From Glandiceps talaboti (taxonomy: Eukaryota > Hemichordata > Enteropneusta > Spengelidae), in assembly GCF_964340395.1 (NCBI RefSeq), contig NC_135561.1:4707501-4755000 (forward strand): 47,500 nucleotides of DNA, read 5' to 3'. Below the pieces are notes generated by a model. It was not told where the DNA came from. It searched no databases and was given only the letters and a program-made list of their open reading frames with translations. A program made the translations under genes and the position numbers. Below, piece after piece: positions 1 to 41,193 of this stretch (the first letter of the stretch is position 1; each line of letters starts with the position of its first letter).

Positions 1-1959
1 AATTATATACGAAGGAGGCGAATAAAAAAATGACAATACTCACGGGTTTGGAATATCTTCCTCAGTGTGCAACGCAGGTAAAATGACGAAGAACAAAAGC
101 ATTCGGAACTTCATTTCTCTCGTCGTATGGTGATAGTACCTCTAAATCTTATGGAAACAATGAGGACCTCTCAGTAAGCGAGTAGTGGCAAACACATCAT
201 ACGTTTCGCAGGTAAGGTATGATATGTTGAGCTATCTGTGGCGATACTATTTTACATATCTCATGAATTATTAATCAGGCATCCGATATGCGTATCAGAG
301 AGCTTCGTGATATGAATGGTTTAAACTCTAAAATATTCACCGAATCGGATACCTAATCCTTCTAGCAAACCTTGAAATATGATTCAATAATTTCTTGTAT
401 TTTCCAGAAGAAACACCAGCTTCTTTGGTATCCATTATTGCGGCTCTTCAGAACATTATTTTCTATTTAATGACTAATCATATATAAATTGATCATTGTT
501 ACTCTTTATTTCAATTTTTCACTTTTAATTTCCTGGCCCTTAAACTTAGTATAAATTGCGATTACACCTTCCAATGAGCGCATTCCAACATGAGAAACCT
601 ACTACACCGACGCAGTAGTCTCAGCCATATGCTTTAAACTTTCACCATTGTTCCAAGACCTGTACAATATCATCTTTACCTAGAGTAGGAGAGGTAACGA
701 ACAAACAAACAAACAAACACCACAAGGTTAGATGATTGTTTATATATAAAGACAATGGAATGGGGACGAAATGTGGGGGGGGGGGGGAGTCTAGGGCCCG
801 GGTACAGATGGTGATAAGGTTCAGATTACACTTAAGCTCTTATACAGACACATATATATTAATCACTTTCGAGATTTAGGAAAGATATAATAGTTAGCTA
901 GGATAAGAGAGAATAAATACAAATTTCGTTTGAAGAACAAGATCTTAGGTTCCAATACGAATGAATTAAAGTATTTTATTCAATATTGTTGAATCGATAA
1001 TAGGAGTTGAGTACTGCTTTGATAAAAAGAAACACTTACATAATATAACATATCAAAATATCTAAATGTGAAAGAGTCCATAAATACACAGTGGAATAAA
1101 GCATGCCTCTACATCTAGTCAGCCGTCAATATAATACAATTAGACAGTTTACCAATGAACCGAAGTGACAATTGCGCAGACGTCGCTTGTAACTCAGTCG
1201 TATCTTTTGTGAAAGTGCGCCCTCAACTACTACGTTTAAGAAACGTGTGTTTAGTCACTACGTTTCACTTGCTTTATTACAACGTAGGTATATACCACAA
1301 CAGGTGCCATGTCCATGATATTAATTTATCGGAAAATGATATATTAGTTGAATGAATATATTTCACGCGTAACAAATTAATTTATGTAAGGATGAGTCAT
1401 ACACTAACAGTAAAATTATAGTAAAAAATTGAAAATATTATAGTTGCAGGAATGATCTTAAAGAATTGTCGATACGAAATTATTCAACTTTTTCTCATGA
1501 CATATTTCAAAACGTGATAAAAATAAATTCGAAAAATAAGTACAACATGTGTTGCCCCAAAGCGGTTTGCAGTAGATGGGATCATGGGACGCAAGGTGAC
1601 TGGAAACACCGTGAAAGACTTTCTACAGTTCTATAGACACATCCATCATACACTGAAAAATTACTATAATTCTTGCAACTATAATTACTATAATTTTTTG
1701 CAACCTAATCAACTTCATGTGAAAGATACCTTAAAAATGCTATAAAAAGACACAGTTGTTCGTGATCTATTACTGGGATGTATAGTATCGACTATGATTA
1801 AAATCACTGTAAGATAATTCAGTCTTTGTAACATGAACGGCATTGGGGGAGTGGACTTTCTTTGTCCTGTATTCCCTAGAGCAACTACTTCTTTTCCTAA
1901 CTCACTTTTGAAATCAAAATGCAGTCGCTGTACTGAACCATAGATAGTTAATGTTACTC

Positions 1960-1996
1960 AGGTCAGGTCAGGTCAGGTCAGGTCAGGTCAGATCAG
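1960..1996 (+). repeat. (AGGTC)n pentanucleotide repeat
   Basis: About seven copies of AGGTC, the last altered to AGATC. The period of five places AGGTCA half-sites at every 5 bp, and so also at 10-bp spacing (DR4). It is probably an ordinary microsatellite. Confidence 0.8.
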
Positions 1997-2534
1997 TATG
2001 GATTTGAATCAGAGGTGATATAATTGTAACATTTTCCATACATGTACAAGTTTCATAGATAATTTCTCGTAAACATGTAAAAAGTAAAGAAAAAATGCAC
2101 CAAAAGTTATTTATGTTCAAATATATAGTGAAGAGGTGTTTTGGTGTGTTTGTGTGTGTGTGTGTGGGGGGGGGGGATTTCGAATATCACCACTTGAAGT
2201 GGGAGGGGGGAGAGACATTTTGGGAATCACCACTTGAAGTGAAGGTGCGTCACTTTTTAAAACAGCACGATAAGTTAAGTGAATGGGTTATTTTGGTGAA
2301 GTGAAATGACTCCTAAACAATTCAGTGTAATTTGTCGAAATTTTCCACTTATATTATTATATTATTATATTATTAGATGGGATGATAGGATACCCCTTCT
2401 CATAAGCAGCGCTACTCGTATTTTAACATGTCTTTTTTTCGAATTTGATTTTTAGCATTTTTAAACTGTACTCATTTGTTTTTCCCCTTCTCATGTTTTT
2501 TTTTCTCGTTTTTTACGTACATTTTATGATTGTA

Positions 2535-2603
2535 GTGTACAGTGCCTTGAGATGTCTCTTTACATGGAAGGCGTTTTTAAAGAAATAAATATTATTATTA
2601 TAA
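2535..2603 (+). mobile_element. Possible 3' tail of a LINE/SINE retroposon
   Basis: GTGTACAGTGCCTTGAGATG, a short gap, then GGAAGGCGTTTTTAAAGAAATAAA and an (ATT)n end. A paired GTGCCTTGAG..AAGGCG hairpin followed by AATAAATATTATTATT is typical of the 3' ends of LINE/SINE families in invertebrate genomes (family knowledge). The 5' part of such an element is not identifiable, so its left limit is unknown. Confidence 0.4.
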
Positions 2604-3418
2604 TGCGTTTTTATTATGCTCTAGTTGACATGTACATTTCGTATCACCGTAGTGTTTTTCTGTTTTCTTATTAATGCAAACAATTGTTGTTAGTTGTTTT
2701 CTGACTGTGTAATCAGTGTTAATTTGTGCAACTTCAGTCACAACATTTTTTATGATATGCAATTCGATGCTTTTGAAACTGAGTGGCTAGACTCGATTAG
2801 TTTTCTGAAAACTATTTTCTAGTCTCTCACCCACAACTTGAAATCGTTTTCCTTTTGGATGTTATCATTTATTTCTTTTCTGTATGTTTATTTCTTGTGG
2901 GGAATAAATTTCAATAAAAAAATTTCAATAAAAAAATTATACTCTCATTCATCCATATTTTCAGCCAAACATATACCACGTATACAAGAGAGTCGATTAG
3001 TATATAGTATCATGGATCAATAATACATCCATGGTGGTATATAATATTTACGAATATGGCTAGTTGTGTATTAGATTAGGGTTAAGACTATAAGTGTTAG
3101 CATTACGTTATCTGGGATGTCAAATGTAAAAAAAAATGACCATGTTCACTTCTAAACCCCCATTCCACGTAGAAATGACCTACCCCTTATAAGCGCCGTA
3201 AAGTACTCAACTTGACCATTCGAAAGGCTCTAAGTATTGTTTACGAGCTATCCTCATAGCAAAATTCTACCGTCCAACAACAAAAGGGGCTCTTAAAATA
3301 CCCTAAGTGTAATGCAACCCTTGACCTGAGCACTCCTCCCTCTCGAATAATAAGACATTCACATTCCTTCACGCCTGTTGAGCATGTGAAAGGAATCCAA
3401 AACCCTTTGATGATTGTT

Positions 3419-3470
3419 ATGCAAATTTAGACGGCGAAACCATTCAGCTATCGTGTTATGCAAATATAAG
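3419..3470 (+). promoter_or_regulatory. Possible promoter elements: two POU octamers and a TATA-like box
   Basis: ATGCAAAT occurs at 3419-3426 and again at 3458-3465, 39 bp apart. An AATATAAGG string overlaps the second. They lie 140-190 bp before the initiator ATG. ATGCAAAT is the standard octamer bound by POU factors; the TATA-like string would put transcription start near 3495. This is inference from position and motif only; a further upstream non-coding exon is equally possible. Confidence 0.3.
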
Positions 3471-3604
3471 GTGAACACATAGAAAGGAATAGCGAGCGCT
3501 GTGTATGAGAAATCCGTCAACCAGCTCGTTGTAGTGATGCAGTAAGCAGACATACAGACACATTGATTTGTAGTTCGAGCACAGCTTGGGACTATGTAGA
3601 CGAG

Positions 3605-31879
<28,275 letters not shown>

Positions 31880-31935
31880 TCAACCCATCGTCGAAATTCA
31901 TAATTATAATCATTCAAACAGAATGTTTTCTTTCG

Positions 31936-31941
31936 AATAAA
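31936..31941 (+). terminator. Poly(A) signal AATAAA of the protease gene
   Basis: A canonical AATAAA lies 57 bp after the stop codon, giving a short 3' UTR. A T/G-containing stretch follows. The cleavage site itself cannot be fixed from the sequence. Further AATAAA-like strings occur later, so longer 3' ends are possible. Confidence 0.6.
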
Positions 31942-33068
31942 TTTGTGTATAGGCGAATATAATTATTGTCAATTCTTGCGAAACTGGTAAAAATTGTTCA
32001 GAATCTATATTCATTTTTTAATTGTATAAAACATATTCTTTGTAAATTTAGAAGCTGTCACTAACTTTTGTGATACACAATAGCAGATGTCTATTCTGCA
32101 TGTCATTCTTTTTCCAATGAGTTTAATACTTACCATATGCTCTCTTAAATACACTTCAAATATTTGATCAAAGGATTTCATGCATTGTTTATTTTTGTTT
32201 CATACACAGTTTCATAATTCAAATAAGGAAAGTAACAGTCTATCGAATAATGACATTCATAACATGTTTACTGTTTTGACAAAGTACATATTGACAATCA
32301 ACTCAAACGTAGACTTTTTAATGTTTATTTAGTTTCCTGCTAACGGAAGTAAAAGTATATATTTGTATGATTTTATGCATATATATTTTAACAGGTATAA
32401 CCTCTACCTTATAGCACAGGAATTGATACATAAATAAATTTGTGACACATGCATAGCATGTTATAATAACAGAATGGCAAGGTTAGGTTCCGATTACACT
32501 CAATTTTAGAGTAGGTGGGGTAAGTGGATTTTTTATTTTATTTTGTTGTATATTTTTTCATGTGTGAGTGTCTAGTTCATGTTTTCCACTGTTTTCCACA
32601 TGGTCTTTGTATTATATATTTCTCCCTATCAGATGTACAGCCATTATAGACTGGAAGAACAGTTTTATTTTGTCTTTTTAAGTTGATGTCAGTTTCCGCA
32701 TCCACTATTTGTGAGACTTCACAATATTTGCGATTTTATTTTCTTCTCAAATACATTAAAAAAGAAGCAATTATTTTTTTAGGCCTTAGTAGAAATGATA
32801 AGTATCGTAGACAAGCTCTTGTTCCTTGCCTGTTTTGCGTTTATTCTAAAATTAAATGCTATGAGAGTAATGTATGCTGCTGAAAGGGTTCCTCACTACT
32901 CTGTGCTCACTGGTAAAACCAGACAAAAAATGAATATGAATATAACATTATAAGGAATGAGTGTAATAAAGTCAGTACTCAATCATTTATAAGTGAAGAT
33001 TCCTGTCCAATATATGTATATGTGTGTGCACGTTTGTCTGTTTGTGTGTGTTTGTTTGTTTGTTTGTT

Positions 33069-33112
<44 letters not shown>

Positions 33113-35914
33113 GACACAACTAATGCAACAGATATGTCATTCCAGTTTCCTTCTGCACTAACACTGAACCCATGACAGTAAAGAATTTTTGTTGTTGTTT
33201 CATTTAGTATCTTGACATGACCATACCCAATCCTACTTGGATTAATTAGGTAGGGTTACCATGTCATCTCTCAAATCATTATATCGCCCTCAGCGGTCAC
33301 GTTTTTGCTCACAGTTGTTACGTATATTTAAGTATTTGCCGTGTCTTTTCTTCAGTCAAATCTAATGTATAGGTGTATTTTATCACAGCAAACGATTATA
33401 TGTAGAAAAAAAATCATCTTGATTAATAAATGGGTACGTAGTCTCAGTGACTCTCGTCGTTGAGGGCATCATCCGCCTAATGAAAGACTTGCGCATTACA
33501 TTTATGTTGCCGCCTATAGTGCAGTTCTAATTTAGAAAATGTTGCTGGAAAATGGTTCTGTAGGCATTTTGGGGTGAAACCTGGAAGCCAACTTTTGTAT
33601 GATGCTGAATAGCTGATTAGAATTTGATCCTCAAATTTGCATACATTTACATATTTTTTGATTATTAGATAAAAAGAATCATCTTTGAGTAAAAATATCT
33701 TTTCCTTACTTTTCACTAAGTAACATATACTTTTAGAGCAATGATTCAAGGGTGAACTCAACACAGCGGATATGTTGAATCCTTTGACAATTCATTTTAA
33801 CAAATTGTCCACAGTTTTCCTAAATGTTATGCATGCCGATGGTGGTGTTAGTGCGACAAAAACTATATGTGACAAAGTTGATGAAAGTTGGAAGCAGAAA
33901 CTCATAGTATTTGGAGCATATGTTGCGTCTGTCAATCTCGGTCGAAACAGGAATGTATACACTTTACTCAGGGACGAAGTAGGGTAATAATACGGTATCA
34001 CTTCACTGTGTAAACTTGTTAAACTGTGACAATGCTTACCATGAAGTATGTAGACTTTCTGATGCGTAATAGCAATGTTATGAGGGTTTGAATTTCGTTT
34101 ATTATTTGCTGTGGAAACGGACGGGTGTGTACATATCCCGGGTATACGGTAGGGGATCACGAAAGCTGAGTAAAGTCGGAGATGGCAAGCTTTCCTGTGA
34201 TGATGGTAGGAAGCGGACATTTGAACAACATTTTTGACAACTAACTTTCACTGGGACTTGAAAAATCACAGACATAGAGCTAAATTTCTTGCATAAATCA
34301 TGAAATTGCAAGACTACCCTTACGGAAGGCAGTCAGTTTAAATCTGGTTTTGGAATGATTTAGTAACGTAACTCCTTTTAAATCTGTACACTAGCTGAAA
34401 ATATTTTCTTGGATACGAACGTTTACTCGTAATATCGTTCATCCTGAATAGTATTGAATCACCTATGGGTGGACTTATTTTTTTTAGCTGTATAAATGAC
34501 ATGATATAATAAACCAATTGCAATCTTATCGATTTTTGGGTCCGCGCCCAATAAAAAAAATGAGCGCCCTCAACGGTGATCACGGTTTCAACCTGTTACT
34601 GCACTACTGACGGATAGGATTGGTGGTCGACTCATTAACCTGCAAAATGTCTAATTATTGGTATCTTAACAATTTTCAACGAATTTTGAATGAATAAATT
34701 GTGGTTGTCTGATCGAAAATGATTTTTACCTGAAAACAAATGTAGCCTGAGTTTTTATGGTGAAGGAGTCAAAACCAAGCTTTCGCTCAGAACTAAATTT
34801 GTCTACACCATACACGGATAATATTATCCACTAATTAACGACTGGCTGTAGGTTTGTAACGTTTAACATTATTTAATTTTTTACAGAATTTTTCGACAAG
34901 CCAGAATTGTTCAATCCCGTAAATCACCTAAAATCTCAACAGAGAATAAAAACTGTTTTCGATAAACTAATGTGATCATCAAAATAAAAATGAATTTCGT
35001 TATATACTGCAAATGATTTGAATGAATTGTTAAAATAATCTTTAATCTAAAAATACAAAAACTAGAGCCACAAAAGGAATCATATTTTTTGGCCTGTACG
35101 GCTTGTCACATATTTGGACTTTAATAGAGGTTTTGTGGGTTCAATTCTTTACTAAGTTGAAGCAACGTGGTTACTTTGATTCTTTCTTCTATATCACTTA
35201 CCAGACACACATTTGCCTTCTCAAATCATTTATGTAACACAGCAACAGCACTTGCCGATTATTTTCAGGTCACAGTGAACATAAAGACATTGATTTCTTT
35301 GTCCACATTATAGGTGCGTACTTTTGAATGGTGTCGTGTCGTAACGTCCCTTCAGAGTCTAGAACTGTTGCACTGGATCTTACTGCCCTTTGCATTGTCT
35401 GTTGGATCGCATTATTGATCGCATGTTGCTGTCGCATTTAGTCATCGAAGAAGCATTCAAATGAATCGTGCATGAGTAGCGCACTGTCCAGTAGAGACGC
35501 ACCGTGACGTGACTGAATAGGGTTCATTTACGGTCGGTGGAGGACTGTAAAATACCACATACATATTGGAGGGTAGGGGGAAAATGTAGAATGGCAAGGG
35601 GTGATGTATTCCAGTATTCAAACAGATACATATACAGATACATCGATCTTGAGTCAAATTTAGGATCCTGACTGCAATCTTCATAACCAATCATGTTATG
35701 TCAAATTAATTAATTTCAAGTTCAAACAATCTTTACTACCAATCGTATCTCTTCATAATTGACCAATCATATGAAGGTCAATACCAAATTAGCGCCAATA
35801 TGTATGAAATGTAGGAAAGCCTATATAAACCCTTAATTAGCAAAAATAATCATGTAGAGTTTGTAATATCAGTTATTTGTTGTATGCATACACACATCTA
35901 CACACACTAAAGTC
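31942..35914. other. Intergenic DNA after the protease gene
   Basis: AT-rich sequence with no supported exon. The open frame at 33772-33987 (71 codons, including MHADGGVSATKTICDKVDES) has no splice or domain support. The stretch 34500-34860 belongs to a diverged dispersed repeat, see findings. Confidence 0.55.
33045..33109 (+). repeat. (TTTG)n then (GT)n repeat, intergenic
   Basis: A tetranucleotide run passing into a dinucleotide run in the downstream flank of the protease gene. Confidence 0.9.
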
Positions 35915-36270
35915 ATTAAAGTGGCCATATGGATGAGAATTTGGTATTTCTTTTGGATTTTTATTTGATAAAACAGCTTCACTATGTATTTCTACATGAA
36001 AAAATAATGCGAAAGAACATATACTAGGTCCATGTTCATAACTCAAAACATTGCAAAAAGATGCACAAAGTGTAAAAAGTTTGTTATTGTACGTACAATA
36101 ACAAACATTTTACACATTGTTTAATGTTTTGCCGTTTATTGAGATGTGAACATGGACTTGGTATATGTTATTTCGCATTATTTTTTCAAGTAGAAAAACA
36201 TAGTGAAGCTGTTTTATCAAATAAAAATCCAAAATAAATACCAAATTCTCATCCATATGGCCACTTTAAT
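35915..36270. mobile_element. Foldback (palindromic) MITE, arms about 178 bp with no spacer
   Basis: The left arm starts ATTAAAGTGGCCATATGG and the right arm ends CCATATGGCCACTTTAAT. The sequence is an inverted repeat all the way to a centre between 36092 and 36093 (TTGTTATTGTAC/GTACAATAACAA). The arms differ by a few substitutions and small indels. TA follows the same symmetry at both ends, so a TA target duplication (Tc1/mariner-like) cannot be separated from the palindrome. It has no coding capacity. It could form a cruciform, or a long RNA hairpin if transcribed. Confidence 0.85.
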
Positions 36271-39200
36271 ATCAGGAGATGGTTTTATTCATTCACAATA
36301 ATAATATTATAAACCAATTTAATCTCTTTTATTTTGACATTCATGCCAATGAGGAGAGTGCAAATGTTCATAACTATATAGCGACAGTTGCTGTTCGATT
36401 CTGGATTCCGAAATCCGGGGTTGCCAAGTTACCACAATGAATGGTAACACTTCAGTCTGCCTATCCTGGGGGTCCTGTATTTTTTTTAATGAATTTCAAT
36501 TCTTGGTTGATTACGTACGGTAGCGTTTCTAATAGCATGGGGGGGGGGGAGGGGGGCACGTTATTCACATGGTTACGGTTATTTCGTACTTAACAAGGTC
36601 TAACGTGATTCTTTTGAGTCCAATTCTGTCTCTTCAGCCTCAAAGTTCAGTTAATCGGACCGGAATCCATTCCGGCAAAACTCGTAAAATATCTCCTTGA
36701 AATTTTACCACCAGGAAAGATGTACCTCACTTACATGTAATTTCACTGGTAGCGGTGACGTTGATCTTAATAAAGTTGTCGCATTTGCGCATGACCTCAT
36801 TCAATGACATAGCTTTATATCTGTGTCCTGTCGTCGCGAATGAATACTAGTTACAGTATGCTGCCAGTCAGTTGACCCAAATTGGGGTCGCATACACGTC
36901 ATGCTCTGCGTCATGCATATTCACATTTACGCTTTTATTATGCAAGTACATGCATTGTACGCATAGCGACATTCAATGTCGCGCTCGTGAAGAGAAAGTG
37001 CACATACTCGTATGACCCCCATGTGTGGCAGTACTCTGATGCGTGTGTTAGAACGACACCACTTCTAATAATATCTCTCTCCACAAACACACACTATTTC
37101 GTTATGGATTGTATGAAGTTGTGAAAGTGGTAGTTTTCTCATATACAAATAGCTAATTCGGAGAAAGAGGTAGGTGTCATACCGTACAAAACAGAACAAA
37201 TCGCCTGATTCAGAAGGGAATTTCTCCGAGTAGTCAGCAACTTGTTGATCACGCGCTTTCTATTTCCGTGTAAGAATTACATGTAAATTGTGAGAGCGGT
37301 GTATCACTATGCGTACGACTGTATATGCTATATACTGATTTGATAAGACGATTTACGCTTACACCACCCCATTTTGGCATTTCATTATGATATTCGTTAT
37401 ATACCAGTGTAGTAGTGTCCTCTGAGTGTACATTGAACGGGCATCATCTGGATTGCAGTGAACGATAATATACAAATGTAAAATGAGAACTCTTGACGTA
37501 CTGTACTCGACCGGTATACCCAGTTTAAACAATTGATACACACTTCATTGTTTTCTGAGCTTTTCAGTAAATATCAGTGTGAATATAGTGGTCTAAGATT
37601 AAATTTACCAAGCATCACTGCAAGGCCAGAAAGGCGGTCATTATTTGCTGCGCTGTTCAGTGTTTAGGCAACTCCATATTCTATGTCCGAGTCAACTAAA
37701 GCTTCTGCAAGTTACAGAACTTGCCATTGCTGTTAACGACCCATGGCCATATCTCTGATATCGCGTGGAAGGTTTGACCAGTCATCAAATACTCCAAAAC
37801 TATCAAGTTATTTACAATGTGATTAATTATTCATCGAAATTCGTCGGGTTTGTCATGACAAAAAATCACTAAATAAGAACCCACTGCAATAACACTATAA
37901 ATCGAATCACCTGCAGTGAAGAACACTAGGTTAAGCCTACCATGTGACAGACATTTCGCATTGGATAAAATCGCTAATACTGTAGTAGTTTTTATCAACA
38001 CGCTCTTTAATTTAGCGCCATAAACCATAACTGACTTGGTTTATTTTCATTCTGTTTCCATTAAACCTTGAGGTCAAGGCCTCAAGGCAAATCAGATATT
38101 CCAGTTAGCTTATGTAACATTACACCGTATTAGTTTTCTTCCAGCCAGTGATATTAACATTGAAAATATACTACTGTAAATGCTTATTTTTGATATGTCC
38201 TAATTACATTATTAAAGTGCTGAGATATCATTGTCATTGACATAGATTGAAGAGTTAATTCTCGAGATACTGAAAACAGAACGAGATATATGTGATCATC
38301 ATAATTATTTCACGTGCTAAAGAATGTCAAAAACATTATTAGTTATTAACATAGATTCAACATATGAAGCATAATTAATGATATACGAAGCAAGCATGAT
38401 GTATATGGGGCTGAGCAGAGTTCTAAGTTTTGTACGTAAGGCCTTTATTTTAGAAATTGAAATGCCATTTAGAATGGTAGCCTTAGACCAGCGGTACATA
38501 CGAGCTATGGCGTATGTTACACAGACTCCCGAATTATATGTATATTTTTATAAACATCTATTTTGGTGTTGTGTATTCAACGCACATGTGATAATATTAT
38601 CTGTGACATGTTAAGTATCATTGTGTGTAACCAGAGTACAAATCCGGGTTGTAAATCCAAGTAATAGCAATACCGCTGAATTGTGAAAATAAACTAGGTG
38701 TGTCGCAAACTACTGACTATGCAAAATGACGTCATGAAAAAAATGGTGTTTCATTTATGTAAAGGGGACAGAGTCCGCTTATAACCCTTTCACGTGATAG
38801 AAGAACCTTCGTTTCGTTTCATTGCATTTCTAGCGATTTATGTAAAGGATGAATCGCACGTCGAAGGGTAAAGTTTGCGCCTGCGCGTTAATGGAAATTC
38901 ATCCGTGTTGGCAAACCATAGCATCGAATTAAACATTTTTTCCAAACACAAACTTGAAAATTGTACCTGAAATTTTCGACTGTAAAGTACAGTCTTTGTC
39001 AACAGATTGGCCCACTATTCAGCACATGCAAGTATGTTCTATAACTCCAGTTTACAATGAGCAGAGATAATGAACAGACATTTAGAGAATTATTAATTTA
39101 TTAATTGTGTCACCGTTCAGAGAGAGTCATCAGGACTGCAGTTATCTATCAGGCTGAGCGTTTAATCCATATTCCACAACATGAGGCGCTATGCATTCAA

Positions 39201-40586
39201 AGTTTCAAACAATTGTTCAATAGATCAAAGTCATGTTCAAGTAAAAGTCGCTCAATTAAAAGTGTTTTTTCCCTGTTTCCAATGTGATTGATGGATTCTT
39301 TAGAACACCTTTTCTACAAAACCCGTGATTTAATTTGTGTTTGCGATTGCGAAAATGCTGTGATAGCCGTTGCTTTTGGTAATGTAATTTTTTGTGATTG
39401 CAAATTAATTTTTTAATGTCCCAATTCGTTTTGTTTAGGCTTACGAAATATTTGCTACAGCTTGCAAATCAGTTATTATAATTGAGAATGTATTATCCGC
39501 CATGATTGGTCGCAAATACTACGAATACATGTTAAAACTTTGCCATGCATAGTTAAAATACACTGAAAATCGTCATAATTTCTGTAGTGTGTCAAAACAT
39601 TATGCAATATCGTATTTCAAACCGCGTACCTTCCACAGTTTCTTTTGTTTGTTTCGGAAAATCAGAAAAACTGCTGCAATAAATCATGTGGATTATCTTT
39701 CGGAGGAACGGAGGCATGTTGTAGATGTTGTGTGTAAACGGTACTATAAGAATACACAAGCTTGAAATATTTTGAAAACTCTGCAAACAAAGACTGCTTT
39801 CTTGACATTGACAGGATTACACTGCCCTTTAGAATTAAAACATGGCACGTCATTTCTCACTCATTTCATCGATCAATCCGGGTACTAGTCCTACTTGGCC
39901 CCGTGCACAATGACTTCACTATTCACTGTTTCCACACTACTGTTACCATGACTACGGCTTCATACATAAACACTAAAAGTGAACTCAAGATAGACTGGAT
40001 TGCATTTACCCTAAGACTCGGTTAGGGGGTTTAATCTAAGATTTAACGTTTGCAAAACTATAGAGGATATTATATTCGACACTATAATCTTTTTTGACAA
40101 AACAATCCAATATACTTTTATCTGAACAGCACACAGCTTTAAATTTAATTTATATATAGCTCCCCCTCCTTAGTTTCAAACAAAATAAATTATTGTAAAG
40201 GCATTTTCGTAAACTTTGGGTGTTGTCGAATCCTTTCATGATTTTAATTAACATCTCGTAAATATCGTGGAATTGCCAAGAAACATCAAATTGAAACTTT
40301 TATTCGTCATCATTGTTCCAGTAGTGTTTCCTCATTGCCTCATGGGACCAATAGATATGTACAATGTCATGTAATAAACGCAAAAATTCAATGTCCATAA
40401 TTTCCATAAAGTGCTTATTTCCCCCAAATAAATAGTTATAAGTATTTTTGTTCACCTAATACATATCAGTGAATACTAGAACAATCATGAAGATGAAAAG
40501 ACTTTCAATTTGATTTTTTCTTGGCAATCGCATATATTTCATATGATGCTACATCATGAAATTTAATGAAATTTAATGACTTTCCA
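36271..40586. other. Intergenic DNA between the foldback element and TIR transposon copy 2
   Basis: I see no gene, RNA or long repeat here: only scattered short open frames of the length expected by chance in AT-rich DNA, and one poly-G run near 36540. Confidence 0.55.
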
Positions 40587-40589
40587 TAA

Positions 40590-41193
40590 GAGGGCCTTCA
40601 ATAATTACAAGGGGAGGGACGAGGGAATTACAGGGGGGGTCACTTTTTACAAAACGTTTGGGGGCATATTTTAGAAAATGAAATTAGGGGAGCCTATCAC
40701 GTTTTACTTTGATCCATTTCATCATCTAAATTTGCATTATTTTGTGATCTTGGCATCCCGCTGTAGCCACCAGTTCTAAATCCTACTGCTACCACATCCC
40801 ACCGCTACCACCGGTGTATCATAATATCAGAACATATCATTCCGCCGCTAACAACCATGCATTGAATCAATTGCTCGAACATTATGGTGTGATGAGAGGA
40901 GATGGTTTCACCTGGAGTAAAGGGGGGGGGGGAGTGTGGTAAGATATTGCCATATTGATATGGTGGTCTCGAATGGGATCTGAACCCACGACCACATGAC
41001 TGCTAGTCATGAGCTCTAACCACTATGCCACAGAGAGGCAGAGTTGAAAAATGCTCTTAAAACTTTTGAACAGGGGGAGGGTCTTGTTTTAGAGAAAGGA
41101 AATTGACATGAGGGATGGTCACATTTTACACTACAGACTGGGCTTGATTTCCCATGCGCCCCCCCCCCCCCCTTGTAATTACTGAAAGCTTCC
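40590..41193. mobile_element. TIR DNA transposon copy 2, same family, with nested SINE
   Basis: The left end GAGGGCCTTCAATAATTACA and right end TGTAATTACTGAAAGCTTCC are imperfect inverted copies of the copy 1 ends, flanked by TAA at 40587-40589 and 41194-41196. The same G-rich blocks with TTTTACA or TTTTAGA repeats lie inside both ends. The middle (about 40741-41038) is a separate tRNA-derived element inserted in it. More diverged ends suggest this copy is older than copy 1. Confidence 0.75.
40741..41038 (-). mobile_element. tRNA-derived SINE, copy inside the TIR transposon
   Basis: Read on the - strand, it begins with a tRNA-like head (41037 down to about 40964): A-box-like TGGCATAGTGGTTAGAGC, a 17-nt anticodon-arm-like hairpin with loop CTAGCAG, and B-box-like GGTTCAGATCC. 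The acceptor stem pairs poorly and the D stem has a mismatch, so it is not a working tRNA. The body that follows matches the + strand copy at 9886-10188, for example GGTGGGATGTGGTAGCAG against GATGGGATGTGATAGTGG, and both end near GATGCCAA[AG]ATCACAA. Confidence 0.68.

Larger units (their letters stand above)
1..3604. other. Upstream intergenic DNA
   Basis: No exon with usable splice sites and domain content is visible on either strand. It holds short repeats (AAAC at about 703-719, a poly-G run near 774-787, AGGTC, GT near 2150), the retroposon-like tail near 2535 and the possible promoter elements after 3400. Open frames here are short and not convincing. Confidence 0.6.

Noticed and set aside
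33772-33987. 71-codon frame in the intergenic region
   Set aside because: It has no splice signals, domain or neighbouring exon, and its length is within chance for this composition.
40964-41037. A working tRNA gene (apparent anticodon AGC) on the - strand
   Set aside because: The acceptor stem pairs at only about half of positions and the D stem is imperfect. The attached body recurs elsewhere, so it is a SINE head.
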